A DNA stretch of 64,000 nucleotides from Burkholderia arboris (GTDB lineage: Bacteria; Pseudomonadota; Gammaproteobacteria; Burkholderiales; Burkholderiaceae), in the NCBI RefSeq assembly GCF_902499125.1, contig NZ_CABVPX010000005.1:1-64000 (forward strand), written 5' to 3'. Under the pieces are notes generated by a model, which worked only from the letters and a program-made list of their open reading frames with translations, made no database searches and was not told the DNA's origin. A program made the translations under genes and the position numbers. Below are positions 24,695-33,197 of the stretch, one piece after another; position 1 is the stretch's first letter, and each line of letters begins with the position of its first letter.

Positions 24695-26634
24695 AGGAAG
24701 AAAGTAAGTGGGAAGACGGCGTCTATCAGTTCGAGACGTCGGACCCCGTGCAAGGTGGTCCCGATGGGGTCGACAACGTACCGACCAAGCAACTTGCGAA
24801 TCGGACGCGGCACCTCAAAGACCGGGCGGACGCTGCCGACAAGGTTGTCGGGGGACTCGGAAGTGGCAAGCTGGACAAGTCGGGTGGGTCGATGTCGGGT
24901 GCGCTGCTCGCGAAACCTGGCGCGATTGCCGGCAACAATCCGAAGAATGTTGGCATCGCGTTCGATGGCGATGCCGATACCGGAATGTTTTCACCGTCGG
25001 AAGGCTATCTGCAGCTCGGCGCAAATGGGGTGCCGTATCTGGCGATGCAAGGTGATGTCATGTCACTCGCTTCGCCCGGAATCATGCTGTTCAATTCCGG
25101 CGATGCGGAACGCGCTCGGCTCACGCGGGACGGCCGATGGTTGTTCGGCACGGCAACCGATAACGGCCGCGATGGGCTGCAGGTCGCGCTACGTGCTTCG
25201 TTCGCGAACGGCATTTGTGCGACCGGCATGGACGTGCCCGATGGGGGGCAGGTTCGCGCGACCAGTTCGCAGTACGGTGCGATGTTGCGCGTCGACGACT
25301 TCACAGCGTACTGGCTGCAGACGAAGAAGGGCGATTCGCTGGGCAGTTGGAATGACTATCGACCGTTTTCGTGGACGCTTGGCACGGGGGCGGTGAGCAT
25401 CGACGGTACGGGAGCAGGGACGTATTTCGGCGGATCGATCGACATGGGGGGCGATCTGAAGGTGCGGCCAGCCTCGGACGAGGGCCGGGTGTACTTGGGG
25501 CAGAGCAACGGGTACTTCTTTGCGAGTGCTGGCCGTGCCGGATGGTTCTCGGAGAGCCGGGGATCGTTTCAGTATCACTTCGGCGAACGCGTCTTGAAGG
25601 TCAACGACAAAGTTGTCTGGAGCGAAGGCAACCTCATGCCGCTTGACGTGAACAACGGGGGGACGCTCAAGGGTGCGCTTTGGCTCGCTGCTGGTGCTCG
25701 GATTGTTCTGTCGGAGGGCACACCGCAGAATCCGTCGCTGACGTTTGACAAAGACGGTACGACGGATACGGGGCTGTACCACATCGCGGACGGCGCGTTC
25801 GGTGTCGCCTGCAATGGGGTCGTGACTGCTCGCTTCACGGCGGATAAGGGCACGATCTTCGATCGTCCGGTTCAGGTTCCGACGCCGGCCGCTGGAGACC
25901 GATCAAACAACGCAGCGTCGACGGCATATGTCATCGATGCGATTGCATCGGCGTCGATCGGCCAGATCGTTTTCGAAGTGCGATCAAGCGTCCGGGCCGG
26001 CTGCCTGAAGCTGGACGGGGCGCTACTCAATCGAGCCGATTATCCGCACCTCTGGGCGTACGCACAGGCGAGCGGTGCGCTCGCCACAGAAAAGGATTGG
26101 GCCGCTGGTTGGTGGGGGTGCTTCTCTATCGGGGACGGGGCGACGACGTTCCGCATTCCAGAGTTTCGCGGCGAAGGTATCCGGTGTGCTGACGGTGGAC
26201 GAGGCGTTGACTCCGGCCGTGGTGTCGGATCTTGGCAGGACAGCCAAAACCGATCGCACCGGCACGACGCGAGCGCCGGCGACGGCGGCGATCACGTGCA
26301 TCCGGCATGGACCGATGGGCAAGGCGCACACAGTCATCCAGTGAACGAACCGCCACATTCTCACACCGCAAGCAACGGGAGTTTGTTTCTTTCCGGTGGC
26401 GTTGGTACCCCTGCGCGTCTCGCGGTTGATCAGAATTCAAACAATTGGATCGCTGGTCAATCGACCAACGCCGTAAAAACCGGAGTCAGCGTCGGGGACG
26501 GCGGAATGCACAGCCACAGCGTCGGCATGGATTGGGCCGGCCGTCATTCGCACGCGATCAATGTTGCGGCAGACGGAGGAACGGAAGCACGCATGCGCAA
26601 CGTCGCTGTGCTTGCCATGATTCGCGCATATTAA
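24682..26634 (+). CDS. Tail fibre with His-rich collar domain
   Basis: 650 residues. The N-terminus WEDGVYQFETSDPVQGGPDG and KQLANRTRHLKDRAD is the conserved baseplate-attachment region of Burkholderia and P2-like fibres. The middle is repetitive, with repeated NPKNVGIAFDGDADTGMF/NPSLTFDKDGTTDTGLY shaft units. The C-terminal 230 residues are a tail-collar domain holding at least six H-x-H motifs (HRH, HVH, HSH), as in metal-binding fibre tips. It determines host range. Confidence 0.92.
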   Translation: MANLKEESKWEDGVYQFETSDPVQGGPDGVDNVPTKQLANRTRHLKDRADAADKVVGGLGSGKLDKSGGSMSGALLAKPGAIAGNNPKNVGIAFDGDADTGMFSPSEGYLQLGANGVPYLAMQGDVMSLASPGIMLFNSGDAERARLTRDGRWLFGTATDNGRDGLQVALRASFANGICATGMDVPDGGQVRATSSQYGAMLRVDDFTAYWLQTKKGDSLGSWNDYRPFSWTLGTGAVSIDGTGAGTYFGGSIDMGGDLKVRPASDEGRVYLGQSNGYFFASAGRAGWFSESRGSFQYHFGERVLKVNDKVVWSEGNLMPLDVNNGGTLKGALWLAAGARIVLSEGTPQNPSLTFDKDGTTDTGLYHIADGAFGVACNGVVTARFTADKGTIFDRPVQVPTPAAGDRSNNAASTAYVIDAIASASIGQIVFEVRSSVRAGCLKLDGALLNRADYPHLWAYAQASGALATEKDWAAGWWGCFSIGDGATTFRIPEFRGEGIRCADGGRGVDSGRGVGSWQDSQNRSHRHDASAGDGGDHVHPAWTDGQGAHSHPVNEPPHSHTASNGSLFLSGGVGTPARLAVDQNSNNWIAGQSTNAVKTGVSVGDGGMHSHSVGMDWAGRHSHAINVAADGGTEARMRNVAVLAMIRAY

Positions 26635-26649
26635 TTCGTGAGGTACAGC

Positions 26650-27429
26650 ATGCTTTGCAATCAGTACGACAGTTTGACCGGGCAGTACGTCGTGAGCTTT
26701 CTTGCCGATGTCGATCCGATGAATTCCAGCCGCTATCTGGTCCCCGCGTTCTGCACGCTCGATCCGCTTCCCGAACGTCCGCCGCGCACCTGGCCGTTTT
26801 GGCGAGATGCCAAATGGGAGATGCTGCCCGACTATCGCGGCGTGCGTCTCTATCGAACGGAGTCCGGTCTGGCGGCGGAAATTACCGTGGCGGGCGTGAC
26901 GCCGGATGACGCGGGATTGACCGATAAGCCGCGTCCGTCCGATACGCATGTTTGGCGGGACGGAGCATGGGTTGTCGATGAGAAGATCGTCGCGGACCGG
27001 GCGCGTGAAGCGGCGATGAATGACTTCTTCGCGCGGCTGGAAAATGCTCGTCAACAGAATCGCGGCAAATCAGATGCGCGGATGACGGGGCGGCTGTCGG
27101 ATCTCGAAGAAGCAAAGTTCGACGCATGGACCGACTATCAGGTTGCACTGGTGAATGTAGTTGAGTCGCAGACCTTCCCGGCGAAGATCACGTGGCCGGC
27201 GGAACCCGATCCGGCCGCGATTCTCGCGAAGATCGAGAAAGCGCGAGCGGAGAAAGCCGCGCGCGAAGCTGAAGAAGCGGCCCAGCGCGAGGCAGCGCGG
27301 AAGCAGGCCGAGGCGGAACACGCGGCGGCCGAGGCGGAAATGCAGCGTCGAGCTGAAGGCTCGGCCGCACCCGACGTCGTCGCCGATCCGGTGCAGACGA
27401 AGGTATCCGACACGTCGACCAAAAAGTAA
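26650..27429 (+). CDS. Tail fibre assembly protein-like
   Basis: 259 residues from ATG 26650, which has GAGG upstream; a GTG four codons earlier is possible. The middle (LTDKPRPSDTHVWRDGAWV) is a motif seen in fibre-assembly (Tfa-type) proteins. The C-terminus from residue 185 is a highly charged Ala/Glu/Lys coiled coil. It follows the fibre gene, where chaperones belong. The gene ends AAG-TAA inside palindrome copy 10. Confidence 0.7.
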   Translation: MLCNQYDSLTGQYVVSFLADVDPMNSSRYLVPAFCTLDPLPERPPRTWPFWRDAKWEMLPDYRGVRLYRTESGLAAEITVAGVTPDDAGLTDKPRPSDTHVWRDGAWVVDEKIVADRAREAAMNDFFARLENARQQNRGKSDARMTGRLSDLEEAKFDAWTDYQVALVNVVESQTFPAKITWPAEPDPAAILAKIEKARAEKAAREAEEAAQREAARKQAEAEHAAAEAEMQRRAEGSAAPDVVADPVQTKVSDTSTKK

Positions 27430-27434
27430 CTTTG
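27422..27434. repeat. 13-bp palindrome, copy 10 (AAAAGTAACTTTG)
   Basis: Same sequence as copy 8; includes the stop codon of the fibre-assembly gene and precedes the terminator at 27471. Confidence 0.7.
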
Positions 27435-27470
27435 CCGACGCCGCATGTGTTGTCGGCGTCGTTTCGTTTC

Positions 27471-27497
27471 AAGCCGCTCCGATGAGCGGCTTTTTTT
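27471..27497 (+). terminator. Terminator before the sheath gene
   Basis: Perfect 9-bp stem AAGCCGCTC / GAGCGGCTT with CGAT loop and a run of seven T. Confidence 0.9.
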
Positions 27498-27513
27498 ATT
27501 TCCGGAGACCCGT

Positions 27514-28683
27514 ATGGCAGCGACTTCTTTTTTTCACGGCATCACGACGACGATCGTCGACAGCGGTCCTCGCACGATTGCGGTGCCGTCGTCGTCGGTG
27601 GTTGGTATGACCGACACATACACGCCCGGTCCCGATCTGGCGCAGCCGAACGTCCCCGTACAACTTACCAGCCACGGCGAGGCGGTGCGTGCGTTCGGCG
27701 AGAACAGCGCGATCGCGCGGGCGGCCCGCGCGATCTACGCGCAGAGCAGCGCGGTTGTGATCGCGGTTGGCGTGCCGGCAGCGGCCGATGCGGCGCAGCT
27801 CACGTCCGCGATCATCGGCGGTGTTTCGGCCGGCGGCGCACGCACTGGTATGCAGGCGCTGCTCGATGCGAAATCGCGTTTCAACGCACAACCGCGTTTG
27901 CTGATCGCCCCTGGGCATACCTCCAAGCAGCCGGTCGCGACAGCCGCCGACTCGCTCGCCGGCAAGCTGCGCGCGATGGCCGTGATCGACGGCCCGAACG
28001 TCGACGACGAGGCAGCGATCGCGTACGCGAAGAATTTCGGTAGCAAGCGCCTGTACATGGTCGACCCCGGCGCGAAGGCATGGGACAACGCGACGAACGG
28101 CGATATCTCGCTGCCGGCGTCGACGTACGCGGCCGGGCTGTTCTGTCAGACGGACGCGAAGATCGGTTTCTGGGCGTCGCCGTCGAACAAGGAGATCGTC
28201 GAGATCACGGGCACGGGCCGGCCGATCGAATACCTCGACGGCGACGAGACGTGTCGGGCGAACCTGCTCAACAACGCGAACATCACGACGATCATTCGCG
28301 ACGGCGGGTATCGCCTCTGGGGGAACCGCACGCTGTCGGCCGATCCGAAATGGAAGTTCGTCACGCGCGTGCGTACGCTCGACATCGTAATGGACGCCGT
28401 TCAGGCCGGCCACAAGTGGGCGGTCGACCGTGGCATCACGGCGACGTACGTCAGCGACGTGACTGAAGGGCTGCGGGCGTTCATGCGTGACCTGAAGCGT
28501 CAGGGCGCAGTGATCAACTTCGAGGTCTATCCGGACCCGATGCTGAACACGGCGAGCCAGCTCGAAGACGGCAAGGTGTACTGGAACATCCGATTCACGG
28601 ATGTCCCGCCGGCCGAAAACCCGATTTTCCGCTTCGAAGTCACGAACCAGTGGCTGACCGAAGTACTGGACAACCAGATCTAA
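27514..28683 (+). CDS. Tail sheath protein (gpFI)
   Basis: 389 residues from ATG 27514 with GGAGA upstream; an upstream in-frame ATG lies before the terminator. It matches P2 FI: TSFFHGITTTIVDSGPRTI at the N-terminus, then VVGMTDTY, and at the end YWNIRFTDVPPAENPIFRFEVTNQW. It forms the contractile sheath. It starts a new module after a terminator. Confidence 0.96.
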   Translation: MAATSFFHGITTTIVDSGPRTIAVPSSSVVGMTDTYTPGPDLAQPNVPVQLTSHGEAVRAFGENSAIARAARAIYAQSSAVVIAVGVPAAADAAQLTSAIIGGVSAGGARTGMQALLDAKSRFNAQPRLLIAPGHTSKQPVATAADSLAGKLRAMAVIDGPNVDDEAAIAYAKNFGSKRLYMVDPGAKAWDNATNGDISLPASTYAAGLFCQTDAKIGFWASPSNKEIVEITGTGRPIEYLDGDETCRANLLNNANITTIIRDGGYRLWGNRTLSADPKWKFVTRVRTLDIVMDAVQAGHKWAVDRGITATYVSDVTEGLRAFMRDLKRQGAVINFEVYPDPMLNTASQLEDGKVYWNIRFTDVPPAENPIFRFEVTNQWLTEVLDNQI

Positions 28684-28692
28684 GGGGGAACG

Positions 28693-29196
28693 ATGATTCC
28701 GGAAACTCTGCATAACTGCAACGCGTTCGTCGACGGCCGCGGATACGCTGGCCGCGCAACGAGCATGACGCCGCCCAAGCTGAAGATCAAGACGGATGAC
28801 TTCCGTGCCGGCGGCATGGACGGCACGGCGAAGGTCGATCAGGGCATGGAAGCAATGGATGCGTCGTTTGCCATGTCGACGATGGAATACGAGGTGCTGC
28901 GCTTCTTCGGACTGGTCGATCAGGGCGCGTTCAACGGCGTCTTTCGCGCGGTCTTTATGGACCGCAATGGCAAGACGAAGAATGTCGCCGTCTATCTGCG
29001 CGGCATGCTGTACGAAGTCGATCCGGGCGAATGGAAGCCCGGCGAAAAGGTCGACGCGAAGTACAGCGTGTCGTGCGACTACTACAAGCTGGAAGTCGAC
29101 GGTGCGATCGTGCACGAGATCGACATCTTCGCGTGCAAGCGCGTGATCAACGGCGTCGATCAGCTCGCCGAAGTGCGCAAGGGTCTCGGCATGTAA
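28693..29196 (+). CDS. Major tail tube protein (gpFII)
   Basis: 167 residues, the usual size for P2 FII. Diagnostic parts are MIPETLHNCNAFVDGRGYAG, GGMDGTAKVDQGMEAMDASF and YYKLEVDGAIVHEID. It builds the inner tube. It lies 9 bp after the sheath gene. Confidence 0.96.
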   Translation: MIPETLHNCNAFVDGRGYAGRATSMTPPKLKIKTDDFRAGGMDGTAKVDQGMEAMDASFAMSTMEYEVLRFFGLVDQGAFNGVFRAVFMDRNGKTKNVAVYLRGMLYEVDPGEWKPGEKVDAKYSVSCDYYKLEVDGAIVHEIDIFACKRVINGVDQLAEVRKGLGM

Positions 29197-29229
29197 GTGC
29201 CTCGCGTTCGTCATTCGACGGACACGCAT

Positions 29230-29242
29230 CAAAGCTACTTTG
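29230..29242. repeat. 13-bp palindrome, copy 11 (CAAAGCTACTTTG)
   Basis: One mismatch from perfect. It ends 8 bp before the terminator at 29251. Confidence 0.7.
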
Positions 29243-29250
29243 TTTAATCA

Positions 29251-29280
29251 ATGGCGAGCCGACGGCTCGCCATTTTTCGT
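29251..29280 (+). terminator. Terminator between tube and tail chaperone genes
   Basis: Perfect 10-bp stem ATGGCGAGCC / GGCTCGCCAT with GAC loop, followed by TTTT. Confidence 0.88.
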
Positions 29281-29293
29281 TTCAGGAACCGTC

Positions 29294-29596
29294 ATGGAAA
29301 AAGTCTCGATCAAGCTCGACTATCCGATCCCCCTCAACGGCGTCGAGTGCGACACCTTCACGATGCGCCGGCCGAAGGTGCGCGACATGCGCGGTGCGCA
29401 AAAGCTCGCGCAGAACGATGCCGAGGAGCAGGAGTTGATCCTGTTCGCGTCGCTCGCTGGCATCGCACCGAGCGATCTCGATGCGATGGACATGGCTGAT
29501 TACGAGCGCGTGCAGGACGCGTACTACTCCTTTCGACCCGTACGCAAAGCTGGACCGAAAGACGCTCAAGGCGCTGGCGAAGCGGCTGGTGAGTGA
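29294..29596 (+). CDS. Tail assembly chaperone gpE
   Basis: 100 residues from ATG 29294. MEKVSIKLDYPIPLNGVECDTFTMRRPKVRDM is typical of P2-like tail protein E. In this phage group the end of E contains a shift site that lets some ribosomes enter a second frame to make E+E'. After residue 80 the frame loses similarity (RPVRKAGPKDAQGAG), while the alternative frame carries the conserved continuation. Confidence 0.9.
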   Translation: MEKVSIKLDYPIPLNGVECDTFTMRRPKVRDMRGAQKLAQNDAEEQELILFASLAGIAPSDLDAMDMADYERVQDAYYSFRPVRKAGPKDAQGAGEAAGE

Positions 29597-29666
29597 ATGC
29601 GGCATGTCGGCGACATCGATCGACGAGATGACGGTCGACGACATGCTCTGGTGGCTGACGGATTGA
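29294..29666 (+). CDS. Tail assembly chaperone gpE+E' by +1 frameshift
   Basis: Reading TCC-TTT-CGA at 29528-29536, a +1 slip on TTT lets GAC (29535) be read next, continuing as DPYAKLDRKTLKALAKRLVSE to a stop at 29666. The product is about 123 residues. The second frame alone has no plausible start, and its sequence (LKALAKRL, TVDDMLWWL) matches the E' family. TTT-C permits tRNA-Phe to re-pair on TTC, and CGA is a slow codon. Phage P2 uses a -1 slip at this place, so the +1 shift is an inference from frame arithmetic. Confidence 0.8.
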
Positions 29667-29676
29667 GGGGGCCGGG

Positions 29677-32118
29677 ATGGCGAAAGACTTAGCGCTTGGG
29701 ATCGTGATCGGCGGTGCCGTCTCGGCGACGTTCGGGAAAGCGATCTCCGACACGTCGTCGAAGATCGACGCGATGAAGAAGCGGGCGAACGACTCGCGTC
29801 TCTGGCAGCGCCAGATCGGCGAGACGATGCGTTTGCAGGATGAGTTCCGCCGGCTGCATTTGGCGGGTGACAGCGCGGCGGATGGCATCCGTCGCAAGCT
29901 CGACAGCAATCTGAAGTCGCTGCGAGACGCCGGCATCGAGGTTGGCCGCCTCGATCGTGCGTATGCGCAGCTTGGGCGGACCGCTCGCGGACTGGATCTG
30001 AAGGTCGCCGGCCGCGAGCGGCTGGCGGCAGGGCAAGAGGCCGGGCGTGGCGTGATCGGTGATGCGGTGAAGTTGACGGCGGCTGTCGCGGTGCCGGCGA
30101 CGATTGCCGCGAACTATCAGGCGATCATTCGTGACATCGCGCTCAAGGCAGGTATTGCGCGCACGCAGCAAGAGGCCGCGATGGGTTCGCGTATCCGGCG
30201 CGATGCGGCGTCGAACGGGATCGGCCGCAACGAGCTGGCCGACGCCGTCAACCAGATGGTTGCAGGCGGCATGGATCTCGATCGTGCGCTCAACTTCGCG
30301 CCGCTGGTTGCGAAGTTCTCGATCGGTCAGGGTGCGACGACGGTCGAGACCGCGAAGATGATCCAAGCATTGCAGCAGAACGCCGAGATCGTCGACCCGC
30401 AGCAGATGTCGAAGGCGCTCGAAGCGATCGCGTATCTCGGCAAGGAAGGGTCGTTCGAGTCTGTCGACATGGCGCGGTGGTTCCCGGTGCTGCTCGCCGA
30501 AATGAAGAAGGTCGGCATCACGGGGCAGGATTCGGTGACGCAGCTCGGGGCGATGCTCCAGGTGCAGATGAAGACGGCTGGCAGTTCGGACGAGGCGGCG
30601 AACAACCTCAAAAACTGGTTCTCGAAGATCGGCTCCGGCGAGACCGAACGCAACTATGCGAAGGCCGGCGTCGACTATCAGGGAAAGATGCGCGAGGCGA
30701 TCGGCAAGGGCTGGTCGACGCTGGAGGCGTCGTTCGTGCTCGCCCGCGCATACATCGAGCGTGTCGACCCGGCCAAGGCGAAGCAGCTCGCGGCTGCTGC
30801 GAAGCAGTTCAATTCCGAAATGGACCCGGCCAAGCGTCAGACCCAGATGGCCGCGTTCGCCGAGACGATGAAGACCGGCGACCTGTTCAACGACATGCAG
30901 GTCAAGGCGGCGCTGACGGCGTACATGCAGAACGCCGAGCTGTATACGAACCTGAAGCGAAACGCGCAGCAGGCGAGCGGCGAGATCCAGAAGGATCTGG
31001 AGGCACGTCGGGAGACGTCCAAACAGATCTGGAGCGAGGTCGGACAGCGATGGGACGACGCGATGCGCAGCATTGGCGACGCGTTGCGGCCGATCACGGA
31101 TCGCGTTGGCGAGGCGGCGAAGGGGGCCGGGAGCAGTGTCCAGTCCGCAGCAGACAGCGCCCCGAAGGCGACGGCTGCTGTTGTCGGCATCGCCGGCACG
31201 GTGCTCGCGGTGCGTGGAGCAAAGGCACTTTGGAGCATCGGTCGCGGGATGTTCGATATCGCGCGCGGCACCGTGCTTGCGCGTGGTGGTCGAGGGGCTG
31301 CGGGGCGTGCCGGTGGTGCGGGTGGCGCTGTTGGACGTGCGCTGGACGCGATCGGCGGGGCGGCCGGTGCCGCTGGTGGTGTGCAACGGGTGTTCGTCGT
31401 CAACATGCCCGGCGGTGGGGGCGATGGTGGCGGGCTTGGCGATCTGATGGGCGGTGGACGAGCGGGTCGAGCTGCGCGTCGTGCAGCTGCTCGCGCTGGT
31501 CGGTTCGGCAGGATCGGCCGGATCTTCAACGCGGGGCGCGCGATTTTCGGTCGGGTCGCACCGTATGCCGGGAAGCTGGCTGTCGGGGCGACCGTGCTGA
31601 AGTTCGGACTGGCCGCACGCGAGGCGTACGCCGTCGCGTCGAGCACGGATACGAACGATCGGAAGGCCAGCCGCTTTGCTGGCATTGCCGGCAGTCTCGC
31701 GGGTGGCGTGATCGGCGCGAAGGTCGGGGCGGTGGTCGGCTCGATTGGCGGGCCGATTGGAACGGCCGTTGTCGGTGTGCTTGGCGGGGCGCTCGGGACG
31801 TTTGTGGGCGACAAGGCATTGAGTGCCATCGCGAACAAGGTTCTGGGCCAGAGGCTCGACGAGACGCCTGCGAACGCCGAAGCGGTCGCCAAGGCTGCGA
31901 AGGCTGCTGAAAGTCCGGCGGCAGACGCTCGCTTCGGGCCGCGCATCGATCAGACGAACACGTTCGCGCCGGTCTTCAACGTGAAGATCGAAGGGAGCGA
32001 TGCCGACATGGCTAACAAGTTCATCCAGCAGGTCAGTCCGCAGTTGACGCGGATGATGGAGGAGCAGCAACGCAAGGCGAATAGCCGGACAGCAATGTTC
32101 GACTCGCCGCATATGTAA
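29677..32118 (+). CDS. Tail tape measure protein
   Basis: 813 residues, P2 T-like. The N-terminal region is helical; a TP901-type core follows (GMDLDRALNFAPLVAKFSIGQG, then MIQALQQNAEIVDPQQMSKALEAIAYLGKEG). A Gly/Ala-rich hydrophobic segment lies at about residues 660-710 (AGIAGSLAGGVIGAKVGAVVGSIGG), consistent with a membrane-inserting part. Its length sets tail length. Palindrome copy 12 lies within. Confidence 0.95.
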   Translation: MAKDLALGIVIGGAVSATFGKAISDTSSKIDAMKKRANDSRLWQRQIGETMRLQDEFRRLHLAGDSAADGIRRKLDSNLKSLRDAGIEVGRLDRAYAQLGRTARGLDLKVAGRERLAAGQEAGRGVIGDAVKLTAAVAVPATIAANYQAIIRDIALKAGIARTQQEAAMGSRIRRDAASNGIGRNELADAVNQMVAGGMDLDRALNFAPLVAKFSIGQGATTVETAKMIQALQQNAEIVDPQQMSKALEAIAYLGKEGSFESVDMARWFPVLLAEMKKVGITGQDSVTQLGAMLQVQMKTAGSSDEAANNLKNWFSKIGSGETERNYAKAGVDYQGKMREAIGKGWSTLEASFVLARAYIERVDPAKAKQLAAAAKQFNSEMDPAKRQTQMAAFAETMKTGDLFNDMQVKAALTAYMQNAELYTNLKRNAQQASGEIQKDLEARRETSKQIWSEVGQRWDDAMRSIGDALRPITDRVGEAAKGAGSSVQSAADSAPKATAAVVGIAGTVLAVRGAKALWSIGRGMFDIARGTVLARGGRGAAGRAGGAGGAVGRALDAIGGAAGAAGGVQRVFVVNMPGGGGDGGGLGDLMGGGRAGRAARRAAARAGRFGRIGRIFNAGRAIFGRVAPYAGKLAVGATVLKFGLAAREAYAVASSTDTNDRKASRFAGIAGSLAGGVIGAKVGAVVGSIGGPIGTAVVGVLGGALGTFVGDKALSAIANKVLGQRLDETPANAEAVAKAAKAAESPAADARFGPRIDQTNTFAPVFNVKIEGSDADMANKFIQQVSPQLTRMMEEQQRKANSRTAMFDSPHM
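31220..31232. repeat. 13-bp palindrome, copy 12 (CAAAGGCACTTTG)
   Basis: One mismatch, inside the tape-measure gene. Confidence 0.55.
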
Positions 32119-32128
32119 GGGAGGCGCT

Positions 32129-33007
32129 ATGGACGTGATTCGACAGATCACGGGAGCAGCAACGCAGGCGGGAATCGCGACGGAGCGCGTGCGGCAGATG
32201 GTTCGCATCTTCGATCGGAACCGTGCGGCGAGCATGGCGACGGTCGACGTGCTGCAGCGTCTCGCAACCGGCAACCTGAGCAGCGCGGCCGAGCTGCTGA
32301 CGGGCGCGACGAGCGCCTTGTCGGTGGCGTCGGATCTGTTTCCGCAGGTCGGCGCTGTCGTACGCAGCTTCAACGCGACGCAGGCGTCGATCGGCTCGAT
32401 TCTGAAGGCCGTCGACGGATCGAGTTTCCCCCTAGTGCGGGCTGCCGCTGACAGCGTGAGGTCTGCATTGGGCGGGGCGTGGAATCAGTTCAACGCGGCG
32501 GTTGGCCTGAAAGACTCGGCGGTGCTCGACGTGATCAAGTCGACGGGCGTCGGCTCGATGCTGTCGGGTCTCGTCGACGGAGCGTCGTCGAGCACTCCGC
32601 ACCTGATGACGATGACGACGGATGCCGGCGACGCGTTCCACTTCAACCTGTCGACTGCCGCTCACGACAAGCTGCGGCGGGCGACGCGGTATCGCGTCGC
32701 GTCTCAGGAGCGTCTGAATCGTCAGGAGGCGCTGCAGCCGGTCAGCGAGGGGGGCGAGACGATCACGCTGTCGGGCGTCGTGTTCCCGTCGCTTGGGGCG
32801 GGCACAAAGCAGATCAGCCGGCTGCGTGCAATCGGCGGCCGGATGAAGCCCGTGCAGCTCACGACGGGCGATGGCGAAGTGCTCGGCCGCTGGCTGTTGC
32901 AGGCGATCGAGGAGGAGCAGGACGCGCTGCTCGCGGACGGCATGCCGCGCAAACAAACATTCTCGGTGGAGTTTGGCCGCTATGGCGAAGACTTTAAGAA
33001 CGTCTGA
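32129..33007 (+). CDS. Tail protein gpU with an N-terminal extension
   Basis: 292 residues, while P2 U has about 160. The last 130 residues hold the GpU pattern (GETITLSGVVFPSLGAGTKQISRL, LGRWLLQAIEEEQDALLADG, EFGRYGEDF). The first 160 residues are a helical region (NLSSAAELLTGATSALSVASDLF) rather than a second U copy. The fusion is colinear with an intact reading frame. It overlaps gpX by 26 bp. Confidence 0.85.
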   Translation: MDVIRQITGAATQAGIATERVRQMVRIFDRNRAASMATVDVLQRLATGNLSSAAELLTGATSALSVASDLFPQVGAVVRSFNATQASIGSILKAVDGSSFPLVRAAADSVRSALGGAWNQFNAAVGLKDSAVLDVIKSTGVGSMLSGLVDGASSSTPHLMTMTTDAGDAFHFNLSTAAHDKLRRATRYRVASQERLNRQEALQPVSEGGETITLSGVVFPSLGAGTKQISRLRAIGGRMKPVQLTTGDGEVLGRWLLQAIEEEQDALLADGMPRKQTFSVEFGRYGEDFKNV

Positions 33008-33188
33008 CGGCGACGTGCTCGACACGCTTTGCTATCGCTTCTACGGTGGGCTGCAGGGAACGGTCGAGGCCGTGTACGAAGCGAATCCGGGGCTGGCGAA
33101 TCAACGGCAGCCGTTCGCGGCCGGTGTCGAGATCCTGATGCCGGATCTCGAAGCGCCGCGTGTCGAGTCGGTCCAGCTCTGGACATAG
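32982..33188 (+). CDS. Tail protein gpX
   Basis: 68 residues from ATG 32982. LDTLCYRFYGGLQGTVEAVYEANPGLA is the LysM-like P2 X signature, and AAGVEILMPDL fits its end. It lies between U and D as in P2. Confidence 0.92.
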   Translation: MAKTLRTSDGDVLDTLCYRFYGGLQGTVEAVYEANPGLANQRQPFAAGVEILMPDLEAPRVESVQLWT

Positions 33189-33197
33189 TGAGGGGCG

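Noticed and set aside
29689..32373. Long reverse frame opposite the tape measure gene
   Set aside because: Antisense shadow; the forward frame has recognised domains and ribosome spacing.
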